From NCBI GenBank assembly GCA_003024985.2, contig PXIH01S0044819.1: 13,174 bases of DNA; one strand, given 5' to 3'. The stretch comes from Euperipatoides rowelli. Its lineage: Eukaryota; Onychophora; Udeonychophora; Euonychophora; Peripatopsidae. Positions 1 to 8,400 of this stretch are shown here, one piece after another. Every line of letters starts with the position of its first letter. Position 1 is the first letter of the stretch. The translations under genes and the position numbers were made by a program. The notes below the pieces were generated by a model. The model worked only from the letters and a program-made list of their open reading frames with translations, searched no databases and was not told the origin of the DNA.

Positions 1-310
1 TATAGATTGCACTGGCGAATGAAAGTTAATGGAGATTATAGGTTAGAACTGTCCCATAATGCAATACGCTGTCTGTGGAAAACCGGCTTCACTTGAAAGC
101 ATAGAGGTAGATAGGCAGGGGCGTCTCTATATTATTCCTTACTCTATGCATTTGGTATGCATTTTGTTAATTGTCATAGTTTTGTTTTTATTACTAATCA
201 ATATCGTATAAATTTATTATCTGTCGTTATGTTGAAAGAGTATAAAATAATTATTTGTTATTCTATTTTTCAGTTTGTACAAAGAGTAAAGATAATTATG
301 TAAATTTAGG

Positions 311-342
311 CAGAGCCACGTGAATGAGATTACGTGGGTCTG
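311..342. repeat. Short hairpin, 11-bp arms
   Basis: Arms at 311-321 and 332-342 (CAGAGCCACGT and ACGTGGGTCTG) pair over 11 positions with one mismatch around a 10-base loop. No T-run follows and no gene is adjacent, so it is not a terminator. It could be a remnant of a foldback element or chance. Confidence 0.4.
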
Positions 343-1400
343 GCTAAATAGTATGTAATAGCTGGCTTACGTTTTTTTCTAGGCACTATTGTCGAGTCAC
401 CTTCACGTCCTAACTCAAACCATCATTCCATATTTCTCGACTCGGCAAATGTCTGTAAAGTTGGCCCGAGCTCTGGTCTTCTCATCTCGGGTTCGCACAT
501 TTCAAGGGAATGGCCCATATAGCGCTTAGCTGCCATTTTCCCTTTCTCATTGTACTGTATAACATTATAGTCGTTTACCTCTATACCTAGGATAGGGAAA
601 GTCAGCTGGTATCTTTGGATAACCAGAGTGTTTGCTTAGGCCTTATCACCTGTTGGATATTATTTGGATTTCACTCGTTACTAGTGCCTGGAAACTACGG
701 AAGCCATCTGATGTTATACCGTGTAAGGCTGCCAATTGTAAAAGGTAAGCTCTGCCTTTTTTCATTACAATGTTGTTTCAGCCAACTTCTATTGTAAAGG
801 AATTATTATATCATGCTCCCTATTAAAAGAAAGACTTATTTACACCACAATTATTTGAATCTGTTTCCTTTATCTTGCAACCGGTGAACTTTTGGTTATG
901 AGTTACTCGTACAGATAATGATAGCCCTCACCAACGTGCAGTCAGACTTTTAGTTCTTTCACATCCAATTTCACATCCGCAACCTTATAGTGATTTCTAA
1001 GCAGACCGGCTTGCAAATCATTATAATATATAGATATAAGGAAAAAATGTAAAAAAAATCTGTTTATTATTACAATTTGCGATTATTAAAAATAAGTTTT
1101 TTAAACTGACAAAGTGTTTGTGCAATTAATTTTCATGCAGGAATGAAATAGTATGGATCAGTTTATAGCTTTTCATCAATATAAACCTAAAAATTTATCT
1201 GATGAGTGATAGCATTGTGATGTATGCATGTTTTGAGTTTTTAACCTTTGCTATAGATAAGAGAGATTAAAGATAACGTTAGATCTTAATGTATAAGTTT
1301 TGATCCTCCGTTAGTTATTGGCATCTATCTTGATTGAATTAAGTTTAATAGGTCCACTAAGTTTTTTTAAAATATATACTATAAAAAAGAAATGAATTTG

Positions 1401-1442
1401 TTGATAAATAAAATTTGTTTATTGATAAATAAAACTGTTTTA
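1401..1442. repeat. 21-bp tandem duplication
   Basis: Two adjacent 21-bp units (1401-1421 and 1422-1442) both begin TTGATAAATAAAA and differ at a few positions in the second half. This is a simple AT-rich minisatellite-like duplication with no coding content. Confidence 0.6.
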
Positions 1443-1608
1443 TTAATCTCAATAATTGCCAAAGCTTATTTTTGATATGATAACATATATTTTTATTCTT
1501 TCTTTTAATTTCAAGTCATGGAAATTAAATTGTCTAATTGTAATTGCATAAATAGGCGTCTCAATGCTATTAAAGATTTGTGAGATAGCCTATATATGTA
1601 GATCTAAT

Positions 1609-1762
1609 GGGATCACCAGAACTCATGTTAGTTACAGCTTTACCCAACATCTCTGCATACAGCAGACTCTGTTGAATATATCCTCCGAGAAAGACAGTTC
1701 AACAGAGTAGGCTATGGCAGAGACATTGTGTAAAGCTTTAACACATGAGTTCTGACGATCCT
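1609..1762. repeat. Long imperfect inverted repeat (foldback hairpin)
   Basis: The left arm (about 1609-1676) and right arm (about 1698-1762) are imperfect reverse complements over roughly 65 bases, with a loop of about 21 bases. The best-paired blocks are GGATC, CAGAACTCATG, AGCTTTAC, TCTCTGC and ACTCTGTTGAA. Small indels separate the blocks. It could be a foldback or MITE-type element, part of a retroelement terminal repeat, or a stem of a structured RNA; the motif directly after it (1761-1801) favours the last two. No clear target-site duplication flanks it. Confidence 0.7.
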
Positions 1763-1801
1763 AATGAAGGATGAGGGTGGTCCTTCCCGAAAGAAAAGGT
1801 C
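1761..1801 (+). ncRNA. Possible decayed hammerhead ribozyme core
   Basis: CTAATGA at 1761-1767 resembles the hammerhead CUGAUGA box with G5 changed to A. It is followed by a small stem: 1769-1771 with 1785-1787, and 1774-1776 with 1782-1784, around a 5-base loop. GAAA follows at 1789-1792 and GTC at 1799-1801. That order, box, stem II, GAAA, then a UH-type cleavage site, is the hammerhead order. The long hairpin just upstream could act as stem I. Against it: the core G is mutated, an A/C mismatch sits at the base of stem II, and stem III cannot form cleanly. Such ribozymes are known in Penelope-like elements and retrozymes; no Penelope coding sequence is visible here. Confidence 0.2.
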
Positions 1802-1828
1802 ACTACTCACTGGCTGGTGTTTGTGAGT

Positions 1829-2150
1829 ATGTTCTCTGTCTTTCTCATTTTAACAGATAAGAATCTATAAGGGCATCACACTTTTCACTTCAATTCCATA
1901 AACAGGATGTGAAGTCAGTATAATTTTCAGAAAGACCCTGAAAACAGGAAGTAATGTAGATGCTATGCATAAGAACTTAGAAAAAAATATATAGAATAAA
2001 TATAAAAATTCTAGAATACATAAAAAATTATATACAGAATATTAAGTATTTACAAGTACAATAGGTGTCGTCTGAGTGGATCATGAGGTACCCATCATTA
2101 GCATATGTGACATACTTAAAATAAAATAAATTATAGAAATTATTGGACTG
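1829..2150. other. AT-rich spacer, nothing recognisable
   Basis: There is no open frame of note. The stretch from about 1980 to 2060 is almost pure A and T with short direct repeats. Just before it, a 6-bp hairpin (1805-1810 with 1823-1828) follows the hammerhead-like motif. Confidence 0.6.
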
Positions 2151-2500
2151 ATGATGTCATTGTTGGGTGTGGTACTTTAGAGCAAAATCGAAAATTTGTA
2201 AAAAAAAAATTCTATGTCTTTTGTGCACCAATCTGTTAACCTTAATTACCTCACATCCGGTTCAAAATCTGTAGATATGACATCACCCATACCTAATATC
2301 ATATGTCCGAAGATCAAGATCCTATGATGTGACAGGTGGGAGTGGCACTTTGTAAAAAATTGGAAAACTATAAAAATCGAAAAAATTCTAACATTGGGCA
2401 CTGTAGCCTAATGACCTCACATCAAAGTTCAAAATCTGTAGGTAGGACATCACCTATACCTAATACCATAAATCCGAATCCTAAGATTATGTGATGTCAC
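2151..2500. repeat. Diverged ~170-bp tandem repeat, two copies
   Basis: Two units follow each other at about 2151-2323 and 2324-2490, and a third start appears at 2491-2500 (GTGATGTCAC). Shared blocks in the same order are ATGATGT, ACTTTGTAAAAAATT-like A-rich text, CTCACATC, GTTCAAAATCTGTAG, GACATCACC, ATACCTAATA and TCCGAA. Each unit has ATGATGTCA near its start and the inverse TGACATCA-like text further in, so the units have internal dyad symmetry. This is typical of a small satellite or of the internal repeats of a non-autonomous element. It is non-coding. Confidence 0.7.
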
Positions 2501-3409
2501 ATACAGGTTCTACAGCCATCTTCTCAAAATAGAATTTAAGCAACATCATCAAAAACACTTTTAGACGAAATTATATTTTGGACATTGTTTTAATTAAAGA
2601 AGAAAAAGATACTCTAACTGTATAATCATTTGGCTATTTCAACTCTAACTTAGGCTAGTATTGTTTGCCAGATTTGGAATCATAAACAATGTTTTGAATA
2701 TTTAGTTTTGGACAAAATAATCAGAAAAATAATATGTACAGTTAGCATTTTATTTATACTTATAACAATTCCACATGGTCAGGGTCAAATTATAAGAGCT
2801 CTGCTTGTAATTCAGCAAAGGATATGGTCTGTGTTCAGATTGAATATAATGTGGCTGAAATTTAATTTGTAATGCATAAAATTTATAAGAAGATCGTTTT
2901 GTTAATTGATTTTATTTAGTAGCCTATATTTGTAAGATATTTGCCATTGGTCATACTAAACATAATTTTATACAAGCTAAGAATTTATAAGATAATTTCA
3001 ATATTTAAAAAAAATCTATTTCAAAATACTTATTTTGTTATTTTAAATGGGTTCTGTATTTTAATGTAATGGGGGAAGGTATTGGATTGGATAAATATTG
3101 TCCAGCCTTTTCGATCCATTATTTTCCCTTTTTCTTTCTTTCTAATTTTATTGTACTGTTTAAATAATAAAATAATTTTTATCTACTGTAAGTAAAAAAA
3201 AAATTACATTCAATCAGCAAAATTATGCAAAGTAGGCCACCCCAATGATGATGTGACACTCTCTGATTTGATGATAGAATCTGTCATTTTACCTACTGTT
3301 TTATATTACTGTATGTGAATATATGTATACTATATATAAATAATGCAGTATTTCAGGGACAACCTCGCTGGACTAGTCTGTTGTTGTCCGTCATATTTGT
3401 ATTTGTATA
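2501..3409. other. AT-rich spacer, nothing recognisable
   Basis: There is no supported gene. A GGACAAC / GTTGTCC pair at about 3356-3390 could form a 7-bp hairpin. The rest is A/T-rich with runs of A at about 3006, 3165 and 3195. Confidence 0.6.
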
Positions 3410-3485
3410 CAGTACCTCGTTAAAATAAATGTCAGTGGATTGCCTATTTCTTTGTTATAACAAGACTTAGTTATAACCGAAAACA
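3410..3485. mobile_element. Possible pogo/Tigger-like element terminus
   Basis: CAGTACCTCGTTA begins just after a TA dinucleotide. It is followed by GTTATAAC and GTTATAACC motifs at about 3455-3480. CAGT plus CTCGTTA plus repeated GTTATAAC text is the usual look of Tigger/pogo terminal regions inserted at TA. I find no matching opposite end, so this is at best a fragment. Confidence 0.25.
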
Positions 3486-3577
3486 TTAAAGTATAAATTT
3501 AAAAAAATAACTTCTTATTATTTAAAAATAAATTCGGACAGGATATATAATATGTATATAATCAGCCTCAGCCTATA

Positions 3578-3892
3578 TCAATCCACTGCTGGATGAAGGC
3601 TTCCCCAAGATTTCTCCATGAATTTCTATCTTCAGCAATTCAGTTTCCAACCATATCCGGCAAACTTTTTTATTTCATCCTCCCATCTCGCATTAGGTCT
3701 TCTTCGTGGTCATTTTCTGTCCCTTGGAATCCAGTTGAGTATTTCTGTAGGCCATATATTATATTTTCTTCTTGCTATATGCCCTGCCCATTTGCACTTA
3801 AAATTATTTACTCTTTTAATAATATCACAAACCTTTGTTTGTGCTCGAATCCATTCAATTCTTTTTATATCTCTCCGGGTCACTCCTAACAA
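3578..3892 (-). pseudogene. 3' end of a LINE ORF2 (C-terminal fragment)
   Basis: On the minus strand the translation carries a conserved LINE C-terminal signature: LLGVTRRD, then KWAGHIAR, then ILNWIPRDR, then (past one in-frame TGA at 3707-3709) a GRP-like RRRPNARWEDEIKKFAG block, ending near HPAVD and a stop at 3578-3580. This region follows the reverse transcriptase in many animal non-LTR elements. The clade is not assigned. Everything upstream of LLGVT is missing: the fragment stops where the hAT-like end begins at 3891. Further stops lie near the 3' end (about 3620-3640), so it is dead. It is a different LINE from the one at 5195-13017 and lies on the opposite strand. The two short plus-strand open frames over this interval are its shadows. 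Confidence 0.8.
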
Positions 3893-4386
3893 GGGATGCA
3901 CCAATTAATCGGAAGGTAATGTGTAATCGGCCTAATCAGTTCTTTTCCGATTAATCGGTAATCAGCATTTTTTTTGCCAATTAATCGGCTTTAATAATCA
4001 CCCATTACTTGCTAAATTTAAGTCAGTTATTTAATCTTGACCAACAGACATCAGATTTTTCTGAATACTGAAAAGAGAATATTAGGGATTTTTCATTAGG
4101 CTGCTGACTTTTAATGAAGAGTTGATCAATTACTGCTAAGTAATTAACAAATTAAGGATTTTTCATTGGGCTGCTGACTTTTAATGAAGAGTTGGCCGAT
4201 TACTGTAAAGGAAATAACAAATTAGGGATTTTTCATTGGGCTGCTGACTTTTAATAGTTAGCCGATTACTGTAATGTGATTAACAAATTAGGGATTTTTA
4301 ATTGGGCTGTCGACTTTCAATGAAGAGTTGGCCGATTACTGCAATGTAATTAACAAATTAGGGATTTTTCATTGGGCNTGTCAGAT
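3891..4386. mobile_element. hAT-like element fragment with TAATCGG repeats
   Basis: The sequence AAGGGATGCACC followed by CAATTAATCGG (about 3891-3912) matches the common hAT terminus CAGGGATGCACCGAT in style. TAATCGG or its inverse recurs at about 3906, 3924, 3947-3958 and 3979, as is usual in subterminal regions of these elements. If the end is at 3891, the preceding 8 bases CTCCTAAC (3883-3890) fit the hAT target-site preference nTnnnnAn, but the opposite end and second duplication are not visible. A 70-bp tandem array (4081-4386) whose units contain GGCCGATTACTG follows, and I place it inside the element on that basis. No transposase coding is seen. Confidence 0.6.
4081..4386. repeat. 70-bp tandem repeat, about 4.4 copies
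   Basis: Units start at 4081, 4151, 4221, 4287 and 4357 (last one partial), giving lengths 70, 70, 66 and 70. Each begins ATTAGGGATTTTTCATT or close to it, then GGGCTGCTGACTTTTAATG, AGAGTTGGCCGATTACTG, and ends in TTAACAA. Copies differ by a few substitutions and one 4-bp loss in the third. The array ends abruptly after an ambiguous base at 4378. The GGCCGATTA core echoes the hAT subterminal motif upstream. Confidence 0.9.
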
Positions 4387-5194
4387 TTAGGAATTTATGA
4401 CTTGTCAATACCCAGTACCATATTCTCAATTAGCTAAGTGGTCTGATGGATGGTCAAGAGATTATATTTTCAAATTCAATCATTCCCTTCACAAGCCACT
4501 TCCTAGAATCTAGATTTAATTTAACATAAATCCCCATATTTTTAGAAATTTGTAGCTTACTGCCCACAATCCATGATCCCTCACTGCATGGCTAAGAGAA
4601 AAAATGGAATATTAACAAAAGTTTCTCATCACTAGGTAATCTTTAACATATTATGAGAAATTGTTGGGTATATTTGATGGCCTATAGAAAAAAATTGTAA
4701 ATTAGAAAATATTCTGATTAGCTGTTTGGTATATCCCATAACCTGAGGGTTGCAGCACAATGGAGTATTATTGCACATGCAATGTTGAAGTAAATTATAA
4801 TCAAAATTTCTAAATTAGGTAATTTTGAAATAATCATATTAGTATAATGTGTTTGATACTGTACTATTTTGGTAAGTATTATATGCTATGCACACTTTGA
4901 CTTTAAAGATTATGAAGAAAATGTTGGTTTATTCCAGTGCATATGTATTCCAGGCCATAACACTAGTTTAACATGCATTGTAGTATTAAGTGAGAAGATA
5001 ATTTAATAAATTGGGAAAATTTAAAATAACAGCATAAGCAGAATCTGAATGATAGTATATTAAATTCTTAAATATTATTGGGAAGTCACATCTTAAGATT
5101 AATTTTTATGAAAATTATATTTATTTTCTTACAGTGTTGAGAGATTTGAACAATATCGTTTAGAATAATGCAGTTAAGAAGACTTCCGTTTAAG
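4387..5194. other. AT-rich spacer, nothing recognisable
   Basis: No gene or repeat is supported. The 5' end of the LINE probably lies in the last 100 bases or so (for example near 5130-5195, where the text becomes less A/T-rich), but I cannot place the boundary because no target-site duplication is identifiable. Confidence 0.55.
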
Positions 5195-5849
5195 ATGGCG
5201 AATGTAAGCCAGCAATTAACCGATGGTAACCAAGTTAAAGCTATAGAATGGCTAGTTAAACTGCACAATGTATGATGGAATTCGATACTGCTACTCTTGA
5301 TATAGAAAACAACTCAGAAAAAATATATAAAACTGCTAAAAAGTTTAAAGTATTTGCACAAGGCATTGCAACCGGTGTTGGCCCCGAAACATTACATTTC
5401 ACACTTTTTAGTGAACTTGGTGACACTAGGATTAATGCTGTTGAAATTATGCTGGAGATAGTCAAAATTATGGGGTAAGAATTGGTTGAAAGTGTTTATT
5501 TTCCGAGGAACGCAAAATACTTTGGAATAGATTTTCTTAGTGAGGAGAAGAAGTTAGAGGCTTAAGGATGTGTTTAAGCGCTTTAAGGATTGTTATGTTG
5601 TACCGCTGGTAATTGGGGAATTGAGTCAAACTGTTGATATTAGGCTACATTGGTATCCTGAGAATGAGGACAAGCATGGTGAAAGTAAGGACTGAGGTGA
5701 GTGCTTATGTTAAAATTATAAAGTTTCAAAGTGATGATTTAAAAGTCTCTCCGGACATTTAATTTTAGGTCAAGCTTAATATCTATCAAGGGGTCAATTA
5801 AACCTGGGATTTAAGTGGTAGCTATACCGTATACAATGAATATTGGAGG

Positions 5850-6488
5850 CAGTGCCGGATTATCCATTAGGCTGAAAAGGCTTGAGCCTATGGGCCCCCA
5901 GAGACTAGGGGCCTCACATTATTTAATTTTTATAAACGACTAAAAAAATGTTTTAAAAGTCATGATGAGAATAAGTAAACAATAAATGCGAGTTCCTTGT
6001 TAAAAGCACAACAAAATTAGATATCTCTTTCCATAAGAAAAGTTAATATTAAAATATGATATACAGTATATTTGTTTTTTTTTTATATTCTATAAAATTT
6101 ACATTGGTTTTTTTAAAAAAAAAAGATATCTCTAAGTCTATTTAATTTGAATTTTCTACATGCTACCAAAATAAATTTGATTAAAATTCCANNNNTNATT
6201 NCATTTTTTTTTTTTTAATTTTACTATAATTTTAATGATTTCTAGGGTCTCTTATTTTGCTAAATATCAAAAACTTCTGGGGGGCATTGCCTCCCAGACC
6301 CCCCTCCCCATCAAGGCTTTTCTCCTGGACCCTGTAGGGGCCTAGGTGTAAATCTCCCCTACCATGTCCCCATGGAGAAGAAAGAAAGTCGGCGCCGATG
6401 TTTTCTAGTATTATTTATAATGCGGTTTTAAAAGGGCCCCCAAAAAGTAATTAGCCTACAGGCCCCCAAGTGTCTTAATCCGGCACTG
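5850..6488. mobile_element. Complete 639-bp non-autonomous hAT element
   Basis: Perfect 13-bp terminal inverted repeats, CAGTGCCGGATTA at 5850-5862 and TAATCCGGCACTG at 6476-6488, are flanked by an identical 8-bp duplication, ATTGGAGG, at 5842-5849 and 6489-6496. CAG...CTG ends and an 8-bp duplication are diagnostic of the hAT superfamily. Beyond the 13 bp, the ends share GGGCCCCCA-like and TTAGCCTA/TAGGCT blocks in inverted orientation. The interior has no transposase frame: it is AT-rich in the middle (with unresolved bases at 6192-6201) and has C/G-rich patches near 6280-6350. It needed a transposase supplied by another copy. It sits inside LINE ORF1, so it is younger than the LINE. Confidence 0.95.
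6192..6201. other. Ambiguous bases in the assembly
   Basis: N occurs at 6192-6195, 6197 and 6201, next to a long T run (about 6203-6216). Single N also occurs at 4378, 10077, 13064 and 13071. These mark low-quality or consensus-ambiguous positions. Confidence 0.95.
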
Positions 6489-7136
6489 ATTGGAGGATAC
6501 CGGTTCTTGTAACAATCAAGGGGAGAGAATCCATCTTTCTCACTTGTAGGCAGGTGGGGCTTAAATCTTTTTAATGTTCGAAAAAAATGTAGGCTTTGTC
6601 AGCAGTGGTTTGAATGGGAGCATCAGGATTGTAGTGCGAAAAGTAGAGGAAAGATGCTTTATTCGAGTATGCTTAAGATTGAAAAGTCTGAAGAAGGCAA
6701 TGGTGTAGAAATGCAAATTGGTTATGCAGAAAATGCAGTGATTGACAAGGAAATGAAAGTTAGTGATAAGGCGGAATGTTTACTACAGGAGAAGCCACAT
6801 CCATTTTAATGAGAAGGAGTATTTTCTGACCCCAACTTCAAGCAGTGGCTGGAAATGGGGGAGCAGGCATTGCCTGTTTCTTCAGGTGATGAGGGCATAC
6901 TCGAAGCTGACCCTGAGATTGTGACGGAAAGTGAATACGTGAGGGCATTGGAGCCTTTCATACAAGTTTTACGAAGGAGTAAAAGAAAAAAAACTTAAAG
7001 ATTTGGTTGTTTGCAAAACTGAAAAGATTAAAAATGTTGGTGAAAAAAACAATCCTAAGTTAAGAATTATTGAGAAGTGAGTCTAAAGTAGATAAGGGGA
7101 ATGTTGAAGGAGTGTCTTAACGTTTCAAAAATAACA

Positions 7137-7807
7137 ATGGCTAGTCTAAAAGATAACACCATTTTTTCAATTAATGTTAGGTCGTTGAATTTTAATAACA
7201 CTTCACGGATAATTATAAAATATATTACTAGATTGTTGCCTAAAATTGTATTTATTTAAGAAACACGGAGAAAATTGTCAGATAATAATAATGTATGGAA
7301 ATCAAGAATATTTATGAAGTTTATGAACATCGGCTAAATAGTTGTAGACAAGGTCTGGCAAGTATCCAATGTTAGGAAAGTTCAAATAGTTATGGAGAAT
7401 ATTATGCAACTTGATTTGGATGTTGGAGATAGAGTATTAAAACTTTAATATACATGCTCCTATTCTGACGTCATTGAGAGATTAATTTTATGTCACCATG
7501 TTGATTTTAATGATGGAGTCTTCTAGAGTGTTTATAATCGGAGATTAACAATACGGATAGTAAAGAACATAAGCAGATATTGTTTATTGGTAGATATAGT
7601 TTGATGGACATTGCACTGTTCAGGAACATGGGATTGGTTAAGACAACAAGAGATGGGAGAAGTTCCAATAGACTAGATAGGGTGATGGTGTCGAGTGATC
7701 TTGAATATTCTTATGAATTGAAATATGGTTTTGTGCCATTTTCTGATCGTTTAATATTATGCTGTATTGTAATTGTAATAATGTTTTTGAGAAATATAAT
7801 AAAATAG
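7137..7807 (+). pseudogene. LINE ORF2, APE-type endonuclease domain (broken)
   Basis: This domain nicks target DNA to prime reverse transcription. ATG at 7137 (context AACAATGG) opens MASLKDNTIFSINVRSLNF, whose INVRSLN block holds the N-terminal Asn of APE endonucleases. The catalytic-Glu block follows as IVFI-stop-ET at 7248-7265: a TAA at 7257-7259 stands where most relatives have Gln before Glu-Thr, a likely CAA to TAA change. Further on, QLDVGDRVLKL (about 7410-7445) is followed in another frame by NIHAP, and a GDFN-like box is damaged at about 7538-7550 (IIGD then stop). The C-terminal block SNRLDRVMVSSDLE and PFSDRL (about 7664-7752) corresponds to the family's S-R-(L/I)-D-R-V and S-D-H motifs, with His changed to Arg in the last. 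There are several frames and stops. The short minus-strand frame here is a shadow. Confidence 0.8.
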
Positions 7808-8400
7808 GATTGACGCCATCATGGGACCAGGGCTCTATGGAACAAGTCATTAAATTGAAAGGGATGATTTTATTAATTGAGGATTATTGTTTAAATCCTT
7901 AAGTGAAGTGGAATTTATTTAAAAAAACAGCTTATGAATTTATTATGCAAAAGACTCTTGAGGTCTAAATAAATATTTAGAAGAGATTAAAGAAAATGAT
8001 AAGGAAATCAACGAATTAGTCAATTTGCAAGATATGAGTGGCAAGAGGATAGTCAAATTAAAATATAGGAATGAATATCTGTTGAATGTAGAGAGGAAGT
8101 TTCTCTCACTTAAGTGCAAAGATGAAATATATAGATCCAATCAGACTCCCAAATGGAAATTATTATCGTTTCTTAAGAAAAGGAAGGCAGCTAGCGCAAT
8201 GTACCGTACACATTTTGAAAGTGGATCCAGATTTTTATAAGAATGACTTTGACATTGTAAGAGAAGCACAAAGTCATTTTATGAAGGGGATGGAACATAG
8301 TTTTGGGAAGAGAAGGTCTGAAGAAGACTATGAAATGATAGTAGGTAGAAGTTCCTAGAGATTTTTCAAATCCAAGAACTGTATTAAGATGAATGTTGAG
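7808..8400 (+). pseudogene. LINE ORF2 linker between endonuclease and RT (broken)
   Basis: This links the endonuclease to the polymerase and carries no catalytic motif I recognise. Two overlapping frames carry it in turn. The first (about 8025-8240) reads RKFLSLKCKDEIYRSNQTPK then WKLLSFLKKRKAASAMYR. After a shift near 8236 a second frame reads FYKNDFDIVREAQSHFMKGM, ending in a stop at 8358. Both segments are rich in Lys, Arg, Glu and Asp, and probably helical, as is usual for this part of ORF2. The two published-looking open frames are therefore pieces of one ancestral sequence, not separate genes. Confidence 0.6.

Larger units (their letters stand above)
1..1608. other. AT-rich stretch with no recognisable gene
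   Basis: I see no coding region that resembles a known family. Most of it is AT-rich with long A and T runs. The part from about 383 to 800 is visibly richer in G and C and has exon-like signals: a polypyrimidine tract ending in AG at 371-382, and a GTAAGC donor-like site at 745-750. The only open frames there are short, in both strands, and match nothing I know. A small hairpin (311-342) and a short tandem duplication (1401-1442) are listed separately. Confidence 0.6.
5195..7080 (+). pseudogene. LINE ORF1, zinc-knuckle nucleic-acid-binding protein (broken)
   Basis: The likely start is ATG at 5195 (context AAGATGG), giving MANVSQQLTDG, then a +1 shift near 5272 into a 68-residue stretch ending IMG. 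A stop at 5476 is followed in the same frame by VYFPRNAKYFGIDFLSEEKK, and another shift leads to CYVVPLVIGELSQTVDIRL and HWYPENED. The hAT-like insertion splits it after TMNIGG. Beyond 6496 come KGRESIFLT and a damaged zinc knuckle (Cys at 6545, Leu where His is expected, Cys after an in-frame stop), then a second cysteine cluster, CRLCQQW with His at 6621 and Cys at 6630. A start-less open stretch at 6812-6998 encodes an acidic segment ending in the basic tail RRSKRKK. The ORF1 product would bind element RNA. It carries multiple stops and at least three shifts. Confidence 0.7.

Noticed and set aside
489-498. GGTTCGCAC-like text resembling a tRNA B box
   Set aside because: No A box at the right distance, no acceptor stem pairing; not a tRNA or tRNA-derived SINE that I can support.
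731-744. CKAANCK-like cysteine pattern suggesting a THAP or other zinc finger
   Set aside because: Only two cysteines within a few residues before a donor-like site; too short to support a domain.
615-797. 60-codon open frame starting at TTG
   Set aside because: Not ATG-initiated, hydrophobic-looking and without homology. It is not convincing as a gene, though it lies in the GC-richer segment.
3593-3908. Two plus-strand open frames of 96-98 codons
   Set aside because: They are antisense shadows of the minus-strand LINE C-terminal fragment, which carries recognisable motifs.
4081-4386. CRISPR array
   Set aside because: Repeats are directly adjacent with no spacers and the setting is an animal genome; this is a tandem repeat.
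5086-5465. Two minus-strand open frames
   Set aside because: Shadows of the LINE ORF1 on the plus strand, with no motifs of their own.
6280-6350. C/G-rich patch as a promoter or CpG island
   Set aside because: It lies wholly inside the hAT-like element and consists of C and G runs rather than CpG-rich sequence.
7638-8140. Two minus-strand open frames
   Set aside because: Shadows of the LINE ORF2 endonuclease and linker.
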